DNA of 64,000 nucleotides from Abditibacteriaceae bacterium. GTDB lineage: Bacteria > Armatimonadota > Abditibacteriia > Abditibacteriales > Abditibacteriaceae. The stretch spans positions 310,001 to 374,000 of the forward strand of contig JAFAZH010000004.1 in the NCBI GenBank assembly GCA_019239895.1, read 5' to 3'. This document shows, one piece after another, positions 9,321 to 16,444 of the stretch. The stretch's first letter is position 1, and each line of letters begins with the position of its first letter. The notes under the pieces are model-generated. The model had not been told where the DNA came from and did not search any database. It saw nothing but the letters and a program-made list of their open reading frames with translations. A program made the position numbers and the translations under genes.

Positions 9321-10262
9321 ATGCGTTCTCTTGGAGTCTTCGCCGCACCTAAGAAACCTAACGTGCAGGGGTTGCTCCGCCAATTAGTGGCACTGGCCGA
9401 AGCACATCAAATTGCTATCCACATCCAAAAAGGGATAGCCCGTGAAATTGGCCGCGAAGACCTTGGCTCGGATTCCGATGATGCAATTGCCGCCTGCGAT
9501 GTCTTAGTAACTCTCAGCGGGGATGGTGGCGTGTTGACTGCCGCGCGTGCGACAGCCCGCTATGGCACTCCAGTCTTAGCGGTAGATTTAGGGCGACTGG
9601 GTTTTCTCTCCTCTGTGCGTCCTACGGAATTGGAACAAGCCTTCACCATGTTGGTCGAGGGTAAATTCGAAGTCGAAGAGCGCATGATGCTAGATGCACG
9701 GGTTTTTCGCTCGCATGGCACTCAGCACTCAGCACTCAGCACTCAGCACTCGCCACCGGATAATTCACATTCCACAATCCGCAATGAAGTCGGTGGTAGT
9801 ATTGGGCTGAACGATGCGGTGGTGGCGAAAAGTGCCTTAGCGCGCATTCTGCGGCTTTCAATTTTTGTAAGCGGCGATTTAGTGGCGGAAACCAGAGCGG
9901 ATGGCCTCATTATTTCAACACCCACAGGTTCTACGGCGTATGCCCTCTCCGCTGGGGGGCCAATTATTCATCCCGACGTACCGTCGCTCTTAATTTGTCC
10001 TATCTGCGCCCATTCTCTGACTCAGCGCCCAGTCATTGTAGATTCAGGCGAAACAATTGAGGTTCATGCTGAGTGGGAAGGCGATGAAGTGTCGAGTTCC
10101 GAATTGGAAGCGATGCTCACCATAGATGGACAAATCGGTGTTTTTCTTCAGAGCGGCGATGTGGTGCAAGTGAAGCGTGCCGATTGCAAAGCGCGCCTGT
10201 TGCACTTACCGCGTGAAACTTTCTATGAGCGACTCCGCGAAAAAATGCGTTGGGGCCGTTAA
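9321..10262 (+). CDS. nadK: NAD kinase with an in-frame repeat-derived insertion
   Basis: 313 residues; phosphorylates NAD to NADP. Visible: LVTLSGDGGVLTAAR in the place of the GGDGT motif (here SGDGG, unusual), GLNDAVVAKS in the place of the conserved NE/ND motif, and the strong TPTGSTAYALSAGGPIIHP signature. Between EERMMLDARVF and GLNDAVV, where relatives have a short loop, about 28 extra residues are encoded by a tandem heptamer (9719-9751) followed by low-complexity sequence. The frame is open throughout, so the protein may still work. It starts 23 bases after the TPR gene and probably shares its transcript. Position upstream of recN is conserved in many genomes. Confidence 0.92.
   Translation: MRSLGVFAAPKKPNVQGLLRQLVALAEAHQIAIHIQKGIAREIGREDLGSDSDDAIAACDVLVTLSGDGGVLTAARATARYGTPVLAVDLGRLGFLSSVRPTELEQAFTMLVEGKFEVEERMMLDARVFRSHGTQHSALSTQHSPPDNSHSTIRNEVGGSIGLNDAVVAKSALARILRLSIFVSGDLVAETRADGLIISTPTGSTAYALSAGGPIIHPDVPSLLICPICAHSLTQRPVIVDSGETIEVHAEWEGDEVSSSELEAMLTIDGQIGVFLQSGDVVQVKRADCKARLLHLPRETFYERLREKMRWGR
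9719..9751 (+). repeat. CACTCAG heptamer tandem repeat inside nadK
   Basis: The heptamer CACTCAG occurs four times in a row, plus a final CACTC, inside the nadK coding frame. It encodes the QHSALSTQHS stretch, which has no counterpart in the NAD kinase family. Seven-base units keep frame only in multiples of three copies, so slippage here would switch nadK off and on. Confidence 0.93.
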
Positions 10263-10563
10263 GCAATTCAATCCGCCGCCACTCCTTGCTTTCTCATAGT
10301 ACCCGGAGTGTCCAGCATAAATGCTCTACAATAAACCTTGCCAGTGCTGTACAATTAAAGAAGCAAGTGGGCCACGTCGTTTCAGGCTCAAGAATCGTAA
10401 GATTTCAGGCAAGGCAAAACGGTTGCAAGATTCAAGTGGTTGGTAGCAATACCGTTGTGCATAGCAACCTATTACGTCCTACGCTGCTAAATGGCAGCAT
10501 CATTGGATAGAGTTATGCTGTAATCTGGGAGTCGTAAAGTTATCTCCCTGATAGCCGCATCAA
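10263..10563. other. 301-base intergenic region without a recognisable gene
   Basis: Between nadK and the GAF/HD-GYP gene. A weak open frame (10250-10510) overlaps nadK and has no family features. I looked for a cyclic-di-GMP riboswitch because of the downstream HD-GYP domain and did not see its conserved core. No clear terminator stem with a T-run was found. Confidence 0.5.
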
Positions 10564-12276
10564 ATGCCGAATCTAAAATTGAATTATATTGCAATGTCAC
10601 CAAGCACCCTGATTCCACAGCCCCCTATCGTGCCGCCTGCGAGTTTCGCGGACGGACGGGAATCCGACCCAGCGGCGCAACGGTTGCGTCAGTTAAATCA
10701 AATCGGCCTGGCCCTCTCCGCCGAGCGCGATATTCAACGTCTGCTGGAACTCATTCTGACCAAAAGCCGGGAATTAACCAGGGCCGATGCGGGCAGTCTT
10801 TATCTCATTCAAAAAGAAAACGATCCAACCACACCCGAAGAACAAACGCTTTATTTTCGCCTAGCACAAAACGATTCCAATCCCAACCTCAACACTTCCA
10901 TGACCTTTGCCGTTGGCCCCTCCAGTCTGGCGGGCTATGCGGCTTTAACCGGCCAATTGCTCAGCTTTGATGATGTCTATGAACTGCCTTCGGATGCGCC
11001 TTACCAATTTAATCGCTCGTTAGACAAAAAGACGGGGTACCGCACTAAGAGCATGGTGGTCGTACCCCTAAAAAGTCATTCCAATGCCGTGATTGGGGTG
11101 CTCCAACTCATCAATCGCAAACGGCAGCAGGACGTCCTCTTAGAAGATGAGGAGACTGTTGACAGCGAAGTTCTGCCCTTCGACCAGGAATTAACCGAGT
11201 TAGCAGCTTCCCTGGCTTCCCAGGCAGCAGTTGCACTCGAAAACAACATTCTGCTGAAGGAAATCGAGAACCTCTTTGATAAGTTCGTCATGGCTTCCTC
11301 ATCCGCCATTGAAGACCGTGATCCTTCCACTTCTGGTCACTCGGCACGCGTCACCATTTTAACAGTTGGTTTGGCCGAAGCCGCTTCCGAAGCCACCGAA
11401 GGGCCGTTTAAAGATGTGCATTTCACACCCGATCAAATCAAAGAGTTGCGCTATGCTTCGCTCTTACATGACTTTGGCAAGATTGGCGTGCGGGAAAACA
11501 TTTTAACCAAGAGCCATAAATTAGAACCGTGGCGCTTCCAGGTGGTGGAAGATCGCTTGCTCTTGTTACGCCGATCTTTAGAAACGCAATATGCTAATCG
11601 CAAAGTAACAGCCCTTATGGAATATCCACGGGAGCAGGCGTTGGATATTGTGGAAGACCTGGATATTCAGCTTAAAGCTCAATTAGAGTCCTTAGATAGT
11701 GACTTAGCCTTGCTCATCCGGGCTAATGACCCATCTGCGACTTTTCTGCCGGACGAAGAATATGGCCGCCAGCAGGAAGTTTTGCAGAAACTCTCCCGCC
11801 TCACTTATGTGGACAAAAATGGGCATGAGCAACAATTGCTCACGGAGGAAGAAATCCGCGCCTTAAGCGTGCGCAAAGGCTCGCTGACGCCTGATGAATA
11901 TGCGCAGATTCAGGAACATGCGGCCCTCTCTTTTCAATTCCTGATTCAGATTCCCTGGACAGCAGAATTCGCTAATATTCCCAACATCGCACATTGCCAT
12001 CATGAGAAACTTAATGGCAAAGGCTACCCGCGCGGCATCACCGCCCCGGATATTCCCTTGCAGTCGCGCATGATGACGGTCTCTGATATGTATGACGCCC
12101 TGACGGCTGCGGATCGGCCTTACAAAAAGGCGATGCCCGTCAATAAGGCGCTGCAAATTCTGGAATGGGAAGCGCGTGATGGTGGCCTGGATCGAGATGT
12201 GTTGGACTTGTTCGTTAATCAAAAGATTTATCGCCTGACCGAAGGCTGGCACAGTAGTTGCTTGCCTAATTCTTAA
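10564..12276 (+). CDS. GAF-domain HD-GYP protein (putative cyclic-di-GMP phosphodiesterase)
   Basis: 570 residues. A GAF domain (about 45-225; RELTRADAGSLYLI, KSMVVVPLKSHSNAVIGVLQ, LASQAAVALEN) is followed by an HD-GYP domain. HD-GYP landmarks: DPSTSGHSARV, LLHDFGKIGV (the HD pair), HHEKLNGKGYPRGI (the GYP motif) and MMTVSDMYDALTAADRPYKK. Between HD and GYP there is a helical insertion of roughly 130 residues, so the catalytic domain is larger than usual. Known role of the family: hydrolysis of c-di-GMP; the GAF domain would sense a small ligand. No transmembrane segment, so cytosolic. A response-regulator gene follows. Start ATG 10564 is not backed by a clear ribosome site; ATG 10594 is possible. 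Confidence 0.88.
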   Translation: MPNLKLNYIAMSPSTLIPQPPIVPPASFADGRESDPAAQRLRQLNQIGLALSAERDIQRLLELILTKSRELTRADAGSLYLIQKENDPTTPEEQTLYFRLAQNDSNPNLNTSMTFAVGPSSLAGYAALTGQLLSFDDVYELPSDAPYQFNRSLDKKTGYRTKSMVVVPLKSHSNAVIGVLQLINRKRQQDVLLEDEETVDSEVLPFDQELTELAASLASQAAVALENNILLKEIENLFDKFVMASSSAIEDRDPSTSGHSARVTILTVGLAEAASEATEGPFKDVHFTPDQIKELRYASLLHDFGKIGVRENILTKSHKLEPWRFQVVEDRLLLLRRSLETQYANRKVTALMEYPREQALDIVEDLDIQLKAQLESLDSDLALLIRANDPSATFLPDEEYGRQQEVLQKLSRLTYVDKNGHEQQLLTEEEIRALSVRKGSLTPDEYAQIQEHAALSFQFLIQIPWTAEFANIPNIAHCHHEKLNGKGYPRGITAPDIPLQSRMMTVSDMYDALTAADRPYKKAMPVNKALQILEWEARDGGLDRDVLDLFVNQKIYRLTEGWHSSCLPNS

Positions 12277-12376
12277 CTTTCAAGCCTTGTTGAAGGCAAA
12301 ACGAATTTCTCGGTAAGAGTCATTACTCTACCGGTTGTAGATACTGTCAGATGTTGGCTGTTAAGCAAGGAGAATT

Positions 12377-12778
12377 ATGACAATGGGCCCCAGAGTTCTA
12401 CTAGTCGAAGACGACATGGACTTGCGGATGCTCTTCCGATTAGCTCTCACGGGAGCCGGTTTTGATGTCAAAGAAGCGGCGGATGGGTTGGAAGCTATTG
12501 GTCTCGTCCAAATCGAAGAGTTTGACGCTGTAGTGCTGGATATTTCGATGCCCCGCATTGATGGATGCTCAGCACTGGGCACTTTCCGCATGATGCGCAA
12601 TGGCCGCACCACTCCGGTTATTGTGGTCACAGCCTTAAGTGATCCCGACGTTGAAAAACGCGTCTTTGAAGCGGGTGCAGTGGCATTTCTTCAGAAACCT
12701 ATCACGGCGGATGTCGTCGTTGATACTGTCCGCCAACACGTCTCAACGTCTCAACAGCCGGAACCAGCCGCAACTTAA
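12377..12778 (+). CDS. Single-domain response regulator (CheY-like receiver)
   Basis: 133 residues, one receiver domain without an output domain. Acidic pair in LLVEDDMDL, phospho-acceptor Asp in VVLDISMPRIDG, the conserved Thr in VIVVTALSD and Lys in FLQKPI are all present. AAGGAGA precedes the ATG by a normal spacing. It probably works with the HD-GYP protein encoded 100 bases upstream or with an unlinked histidine kinase; no kinase gene is in the window. Confidence 0.93.
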   Translation: MTMGPRVLLVEDDMDLRMLFRLALTGAGFDVKEAADGLEAIGLVQIEEFDAVVLDISMPRIDGCSALGTFRMMRNGRTTPVIVVTALSDPDVEKRVFEAGAVAFLQKPITADVVVDTVRQHVSTSQQPEPAAT

Positions 12779-12915
12779 CACAATCTGTTCTCGTTACGAT
12801 GTCGCCTGCTGCTCTAACAGCAACCAGGCGGCATTAGCAACACGTTCATGGTGGGCACCGTTTAAGATTAAAGTGTGCCCGCCATTTGTGTTTGTGAGGA
12901 CTGGGATTTTAATAT

Positions 12916-13045
12916 CGGGCATTAAAATACCCGGCAGGGAGACCTGCGGCCAAGCGTCCTGCTGGACGCCACGATAGAGTAGCAGTTAGAGCCGTCCGGT
13001 AGGACGGTTGGCTTTAGCCTTTCCGCTGGGTATTTCAATGCCCGG
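12916..13045. repeat. Long imperfect palindrome, family B, copy 2
   Basis: CGGGCATTAAAATACCCG at the left end pairs with GGGTATTTCAATGCCCG at the right; inner parts share AGGGAGACCTGCGGCCAAGC and GGACGGTTGGCTTTAGCC with copy 1 (7206-7351). The loop and part of the arms have diverged. It fills most of the 297-base gap between the response regulator and recN. Confidence 0.9.
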
Positions 13046-13075
13046 CCTATAAAATCTTACATTTGTCGTTTCTCT

Positions 13076-14845
13076 ATGCTAATTGACTTACGAATTTCCA
13101 ACCTCGCTATCATCGAACACTCCGAGATTCAGTGCGGGCCAGGTTTAAATGTACTGACGGGGGAAACAGGTGCGGGCAAATCTATTCTCATTAATGCCCT
13201 TGGTCTGCTCATTGGAGAACGCGCCGCTTCTGACCGGGTCGGCGGCAGCAATGCGGCGGCTAAAGGCGACACGCCGAACGGCACTGGCGCTAATGGCACC
13301 TCTAATGGCAATACACCTGCGGCCAAGGCAACTCCCGCGCGTGCCCTGGTCGAAGGGGAATTTGACTTAACTTATGCTCCGGCAGCCGAAGCTTATCTCA
13401 GTGAGCAGGAGTTTACGGTAGACGATCACCAACTCGTCATCGCCCGCGAAATCTCAGCAGATGGCCGCAACCGCGTACGCCTCAATGGACGGTTAGCAAC
13501 GGCCAGCACGCTCCGCGAATTAGGCAGTTTGCTGATTGACATTCACGGCCAGCACGAGCATCAAATGCTGCTCAACGCCGATACGCACTTAGGCTTTCTC
13601 GATGCGTTCGGTGATACCGCCCATACCACCCTGCGCACCACCACACGCGAGAAATATCTAAAGTGGCGCGAGGCCCAGCGCCGCCTGGATGAACTCAGCG
13701 GCAACGAGCAGCAACGCGCTCAACGGCTGGACATGCTGCAATTTCAGGCCGATGAAATAGACGCCGCTGCCCCGCAGCCTGATGAAGACACACAACTGGT
13801 AGATGAGCGCCTGCGCTTAATGAACGCCGAAAAGCTGCGCGCCGCCGCCAGCCTTTGCCGTGATGCCTTGTTAGGACAAGATGAGCCGGGAGCCTTGACC
13901 CTCTTGCAGCAAGCCTTGAAGGCAGCAAAAGAGATTCACGCCTTCGATGGCAGTGTGGCAGAGTGGGCTGAAGAATTACAAAGCGCGATTTATCAAATCG
14001 AGGACGCCGCGAGTGAGGCACGCTCTTATGCCGATTTAATGGAAGCCGACCCGCTGCGCCTGGAAGAAGTCGAAGCGCGTCTGCATCGTCTCAACCGGCT
14101 CAAGCGCAAGTACGGCGATTCTCTCGAACGGGTCATTGCCTACCGCGCTGAAATCGAAGAGGAGTTGCAGCGGCTTAACCTGTCCGATACGGAGTTAGGC
14201 GGCTTACGGGAAGCGGCAGAACGGCAACGCGGGGATTTTCTTAAAGCGGCCCAGCAGTTGTCCCAGGCCCGCCAGCAGTTAGCCGGAAAGTTCGCAGAAT
14301 CAGTCGTAGGGCATCTGCAAACTTTAGCGATGGAGCGTGCCCGCTTTCAAGTTCATTTTGAGCCAGACGAAACCGGCACTGCCGATGGCACCGACCGCGT
14401 AGAATTTCTCTTTTCGGCCAACCCCGGTCAACCGTTGCGGCCCTTAGCCCGCATTGCTTCGGGTGGCGAAATCTCGCGGGTCATGCTGGCTCTACGCTCC
14501 GTTTTGGGCACGCATCAAAACGATGGGCAAGCGACGCTTTCACGAACCCCAATTATTGTCTTTGATGAGATTGATGTCGGTATCGGCGGCGTGACAGCCG
14601 AAGCGGTGGGCGAAAAGATGCAGGAACTGGCGCACCACTTTCAGGTATTCTGTGTCACGCACTTGCCCCAGATTGCGCGTCGTGCTGATCGTCACTACTG
14701 TGTCACCAAGGAGACGGACGAGGCACAAACCCGTGTCACCGTGACTTTACTCGAAGACAAGTCTCGTGTGCGCGAACTGGCCCGCATGATGGGCAGCGAA
14801 AGCGATGCCACCTTGCGCCATGCGCGTGAGCTTTTGAAACGCTAA
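13076..14845 (+). CDS. recN: DNA repair ATPase RecN
   Basis: 589 residues of the SMC-like RecN family, which acts on DNA double-strand breaks. Visible: the N-terminal LRISNLAIIEHSEI and Walker A GETGAGKSILINALG, an IDIHGQHEHQ region, two helical coiled-coil arms in the middle, the ABC signature RIASGGEISRVMLAL, Walker B PIIVFDEIDVGIGG and the CVTHLPQIA switch. A low-complexity stretch (about residues 60-92, rich in Gly, Asn, Thr, Ala) is inserted after GERAASDRVGG; family members lack it, but the flanking motifs are intact. It sits downstream of nadK as in many genomes. Confidence 0.96.
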   Translation: MLIDLRISNLAIIEHSEIQCGPGLNVLTGETGAGKSILINALGLLIGERAASDRVGGSNAAAKGDTPNGTGANGTSNGNTPAAKATPARALVEGEFDLTYAPAAEAYLSEQEFTVDDHQLVIAREISADGRNRVRLNGRLATASTLRELGSLLIDIHGQHEHQMLLNADTHLGFLDAFGDTAHTTLRTTTREKYLKWREAQRRLDELSGNEQQRAQRLDMLQFQADEIDAAAPQPDEDTQLVDERLRLMNAEKLRAAASLCRDALLGQDEPGALTLLQQALKAAKEIHAFDGSVAEWAEELQSAIYQIEDAASEARSYADLMEADPLRLEEVEARLHRLNRLKRKYGDSLERVIAYRAEIEEELQRLNLSDTELGGLREAAERQRGDFLKAAQQLSQARQQLAGKFAESVVGHLQTLAMERARFQVHFEPDETGTADGTDRVEFLFSANPGQPLRPLARIASGGEISRVMLALRSVLGTHQNDGQATLSRTPIIVFDEIDVGIGGVTAEAVGEKMQELAHHFQVFCVTHLPQIARRADRHYCVTKETDEAQTRVTVTLLEDKSRVRELARMMGSESDATLRHARELLKR

Positions 14846-14855
14846 ACGGTAACAC

Positions 14856-14997
14856 TTCAACACAAAGGACACAAAGATGGCACAAAGCACACAAAAGGAG
14901 ATAGAAGCGGCACGTTATAATTTGTAGGCGATCCTCGATTCTCTATCTTCTATTAACTCTGTGTGCTTTGTGCCATCTTTGTGTCCTTTGTGTTGAA
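14856..14997. repeat. Long inverted repeat, family C (37-bp perfect arms)
   Basis: Arms 14856-14892 and 14961-14997 are exact complements (core CACAAAGGACACAAAGATGG), starting 11 bases after the recN stop codon. The loop contains GATTCTCTATCTTCTAT, wording that recurs in the loops of other families. A second family C copy is at 42118-42267. Confidence 0.94.
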
Positions 14998-15016
14998 ATA
15001 ATCGGAAATTAATTCC

Positions 15017-15607
15017 ATGAAATCTCGCTCGGCTTCAGGCTGTTTGGTTGGCGTCATTGCACTGCTCGGTCTGGCGGCGTTTCTATTCTGGCGGGCGCGC
15101 ACACCACCCCAGGTGGGCGAGAATTTCTCCCAACTGCCCCCAGCTACTCAACAGCAACGCCGAACGGAAGCAAAGCAGTTTTTAGACCAGGTGCATGGCA
15201 TCCAAGAGAGTGCGCGGCGCAAGGAGCACCGGACTTTTACCCTTGAAGTGAGCGAAGCCGTCCTCAACACCCTGCTGCAAGATAATCTCCACACCGATAA
15301 ATTTCAGGTGCGCGATTTGCGAGCAGGCTTAGAGCCAAACCAACTGACCCTGCAGGGCCATGTGATTTATAACCAATTTGATGCAATCGCCACCCTCACC
15401 GGAAACGTCACTGTAGCAGATGGCAAGCTGGTCTATCAGGCGGATTCGCTCAAAATTGGTGGCATGAAAGCGCCAAACCAATGGAAAGACAAGACCGAGC
15501 GCGTCGTGACGCAACAATTGAACGGTTTATTGAAGAACGCGCCGGGGCGTATCGAGCATGTGACGGTAGCCCAGCAGAAACTCATTATTGAGGGAGTGAT
15601 AGACTAA
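15017..15607 (+). CDS. Membrane-anchored periplasmic protein of unknown function
   Basis: 196 residues. One N-terminal hydrophobic helix (about 9-27, GCLVGVIALLGLAAFLFW) acts as an uncleaved anchor or signal. The rest is soluble, with a helical part and then beta-strands (LTLQGHVIYNQFDAIATLTG, GKLVYQADSLKIGG). This resembles single-span proteins with a lipid-binding-like beta domain (LmeA/DUF2993 type), but I cannot assign the family firmly. The stop codon touches the start of the next gene, so the two form an operon. Confidence 0.72.
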   Translation: MKSRSASGCLVGVIALLGLAAFLFWRARTPPQVGENFSQLPPATQQQRRTEAKQFLDQVHGIQESARRKEHRTFTLEVSEAVLNTLLQDNLHTDKFQVRDLRAGLEPNQLTLQGHVIYNQFDAIATLTGNVTVADGKLVYQADSLKIGGMKAPNQWKDKTERVVTQQLNGLLKNAPGRIEHVTVAQQKLIIEGVID

Positions 15608-16273
15608 ATGGATACGCAGATCATGGATTTACGGACGGTTTTGGCCCACAACTTCACCCTGTCGAATCTGCTGATGGTGGGGGTGCGGGTGGTTTTTATC
15701 GCTCTCATCTTTGAATTTATTGCGTGGTGGGCCGGTCGTCGCATCGAAAAGATGACCAGTCCCCTAATAACCGCCGATGCAAACCGCGAAGCCAACTGGC
15801 GAATGCGACGACGCGCTACACTGCGTCAAACCCCCAAGATTATCACCCGCACCTTGTGCTATGTCGCTGCTATCATTGCGGTGCTCAGCATTTTTGAAAG
15901 TGCCCTGCCGCTATTGGCTGTCCCCGTGCTACCAATTGCTATTGTCGTGGGAGCACTCTGCATGGTCTTTGGCCTCGCCTTTTTGCCCCTACTGCGAGAC
16001 TTCATGCAAGGCTATGCACTGCTGGCCGAAGATACCCTGGCGGTGGGCGATGCGGTCAATATCAATGGACATCAAGGCGTCATTGAGAAAATGACCTTGC
16101 GTGGTGCCTGGCTACGCGACAGCTCTGGCTATATCCACTGCCTTTCCAACCGCGACATTGCCAACATTGTGGTGCATCAACGGCATGGCGAAACACCCAA
16201 TCGCAATGAGCCTCTCGATGGCCCCATGCCTAACTCTACGGCTCGTCCCCCTCTCAACAAAGCCAAAAGATAA
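15608..16273 (+). CDS. Small MscS-like mechanosensitive channel family protein
   Basis: 221 residues. Hydrophobic segments near 18-38, 75-95 and 98-125 are followed by a short beta domain (EDTLAVGDAVNINGHQGVIEKMTLRGAWLRDSSG), which is the pattern of the MscS pore helix plus beta domain. The C-terminal alpha/beta vestibule of full MscS is missing and the protein ends in a Pro/Asn/Arg-rich tail. Start ATG 15608 immediately follows the upstream stop codon. Role inferred: an inner-membrane tension-gated or related channel. Confidence 0.75.
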   Translation: MDTQIMDLRTVLAHNFTLSNLLMVGVRVVFIALIFEFIAWWAGRRIEKMTSPLITADANREANWRMRRRATLRQTPKIITRTLCYVAAIIAVLSIFESALPLLAVPVLPIAIVVGALCMVFGLAFLPLLRDFMQGYALLAEDTLAVGDAVNINGHQGVIEKMTLRGAWLRDSSGYIHCLSNRDIANIVVHQRHGETPNRNEPLDGPMPNSTARPPLNKAKR

Positions 16274-16283
16274 GCTGTATATC

Positions 16284-16319
16284 AAGCATGGCCCGCCGCT
16301 AAAGCAGCGGGCCATGCTT
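16284..16319 (+). terminator. GC-rich hairpin after the MscS-like gene
   Basis: AAGCATGGCCCGCCGCT pairs with AGCAGCGGGCCATGCTT around a two-base loop, with one mismatch. No T-run follows, so it may be a repeat-type palindrome (the CCGCTAAAGCAGCGGGC core recurs at about 61246-61264) rather than an intrinsic terminator. Confidence 0.55.
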
Positions 16320-16444
16320 AATCCTGAACTCTTCTGTTGCAGCTAAATTTCATTCCCACGATGCTTTAGATAAACTTGTTAGGGGTGATTAATGCTCAAA
16401 TTCATGTTTGAACACCCTAACATTTGCAACATCTTTATGCTGCT

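Noticed and set aside
9719..9751. CRISPR-like repeat
   Set aside because: The unit is 7 bases in pure tandem without spacers, inside a coding frame.
10250..10510. 86-codon open frame after nadK
   Set aside because: Overlaps the nadK end, has no ribosome site and no family features.
10263..10563. Cyclic-di-GMP riboswitch ahead of the HD-GYP gene
   Set aside because: The conserved core and tetraloop-receptor sequences are not visible.
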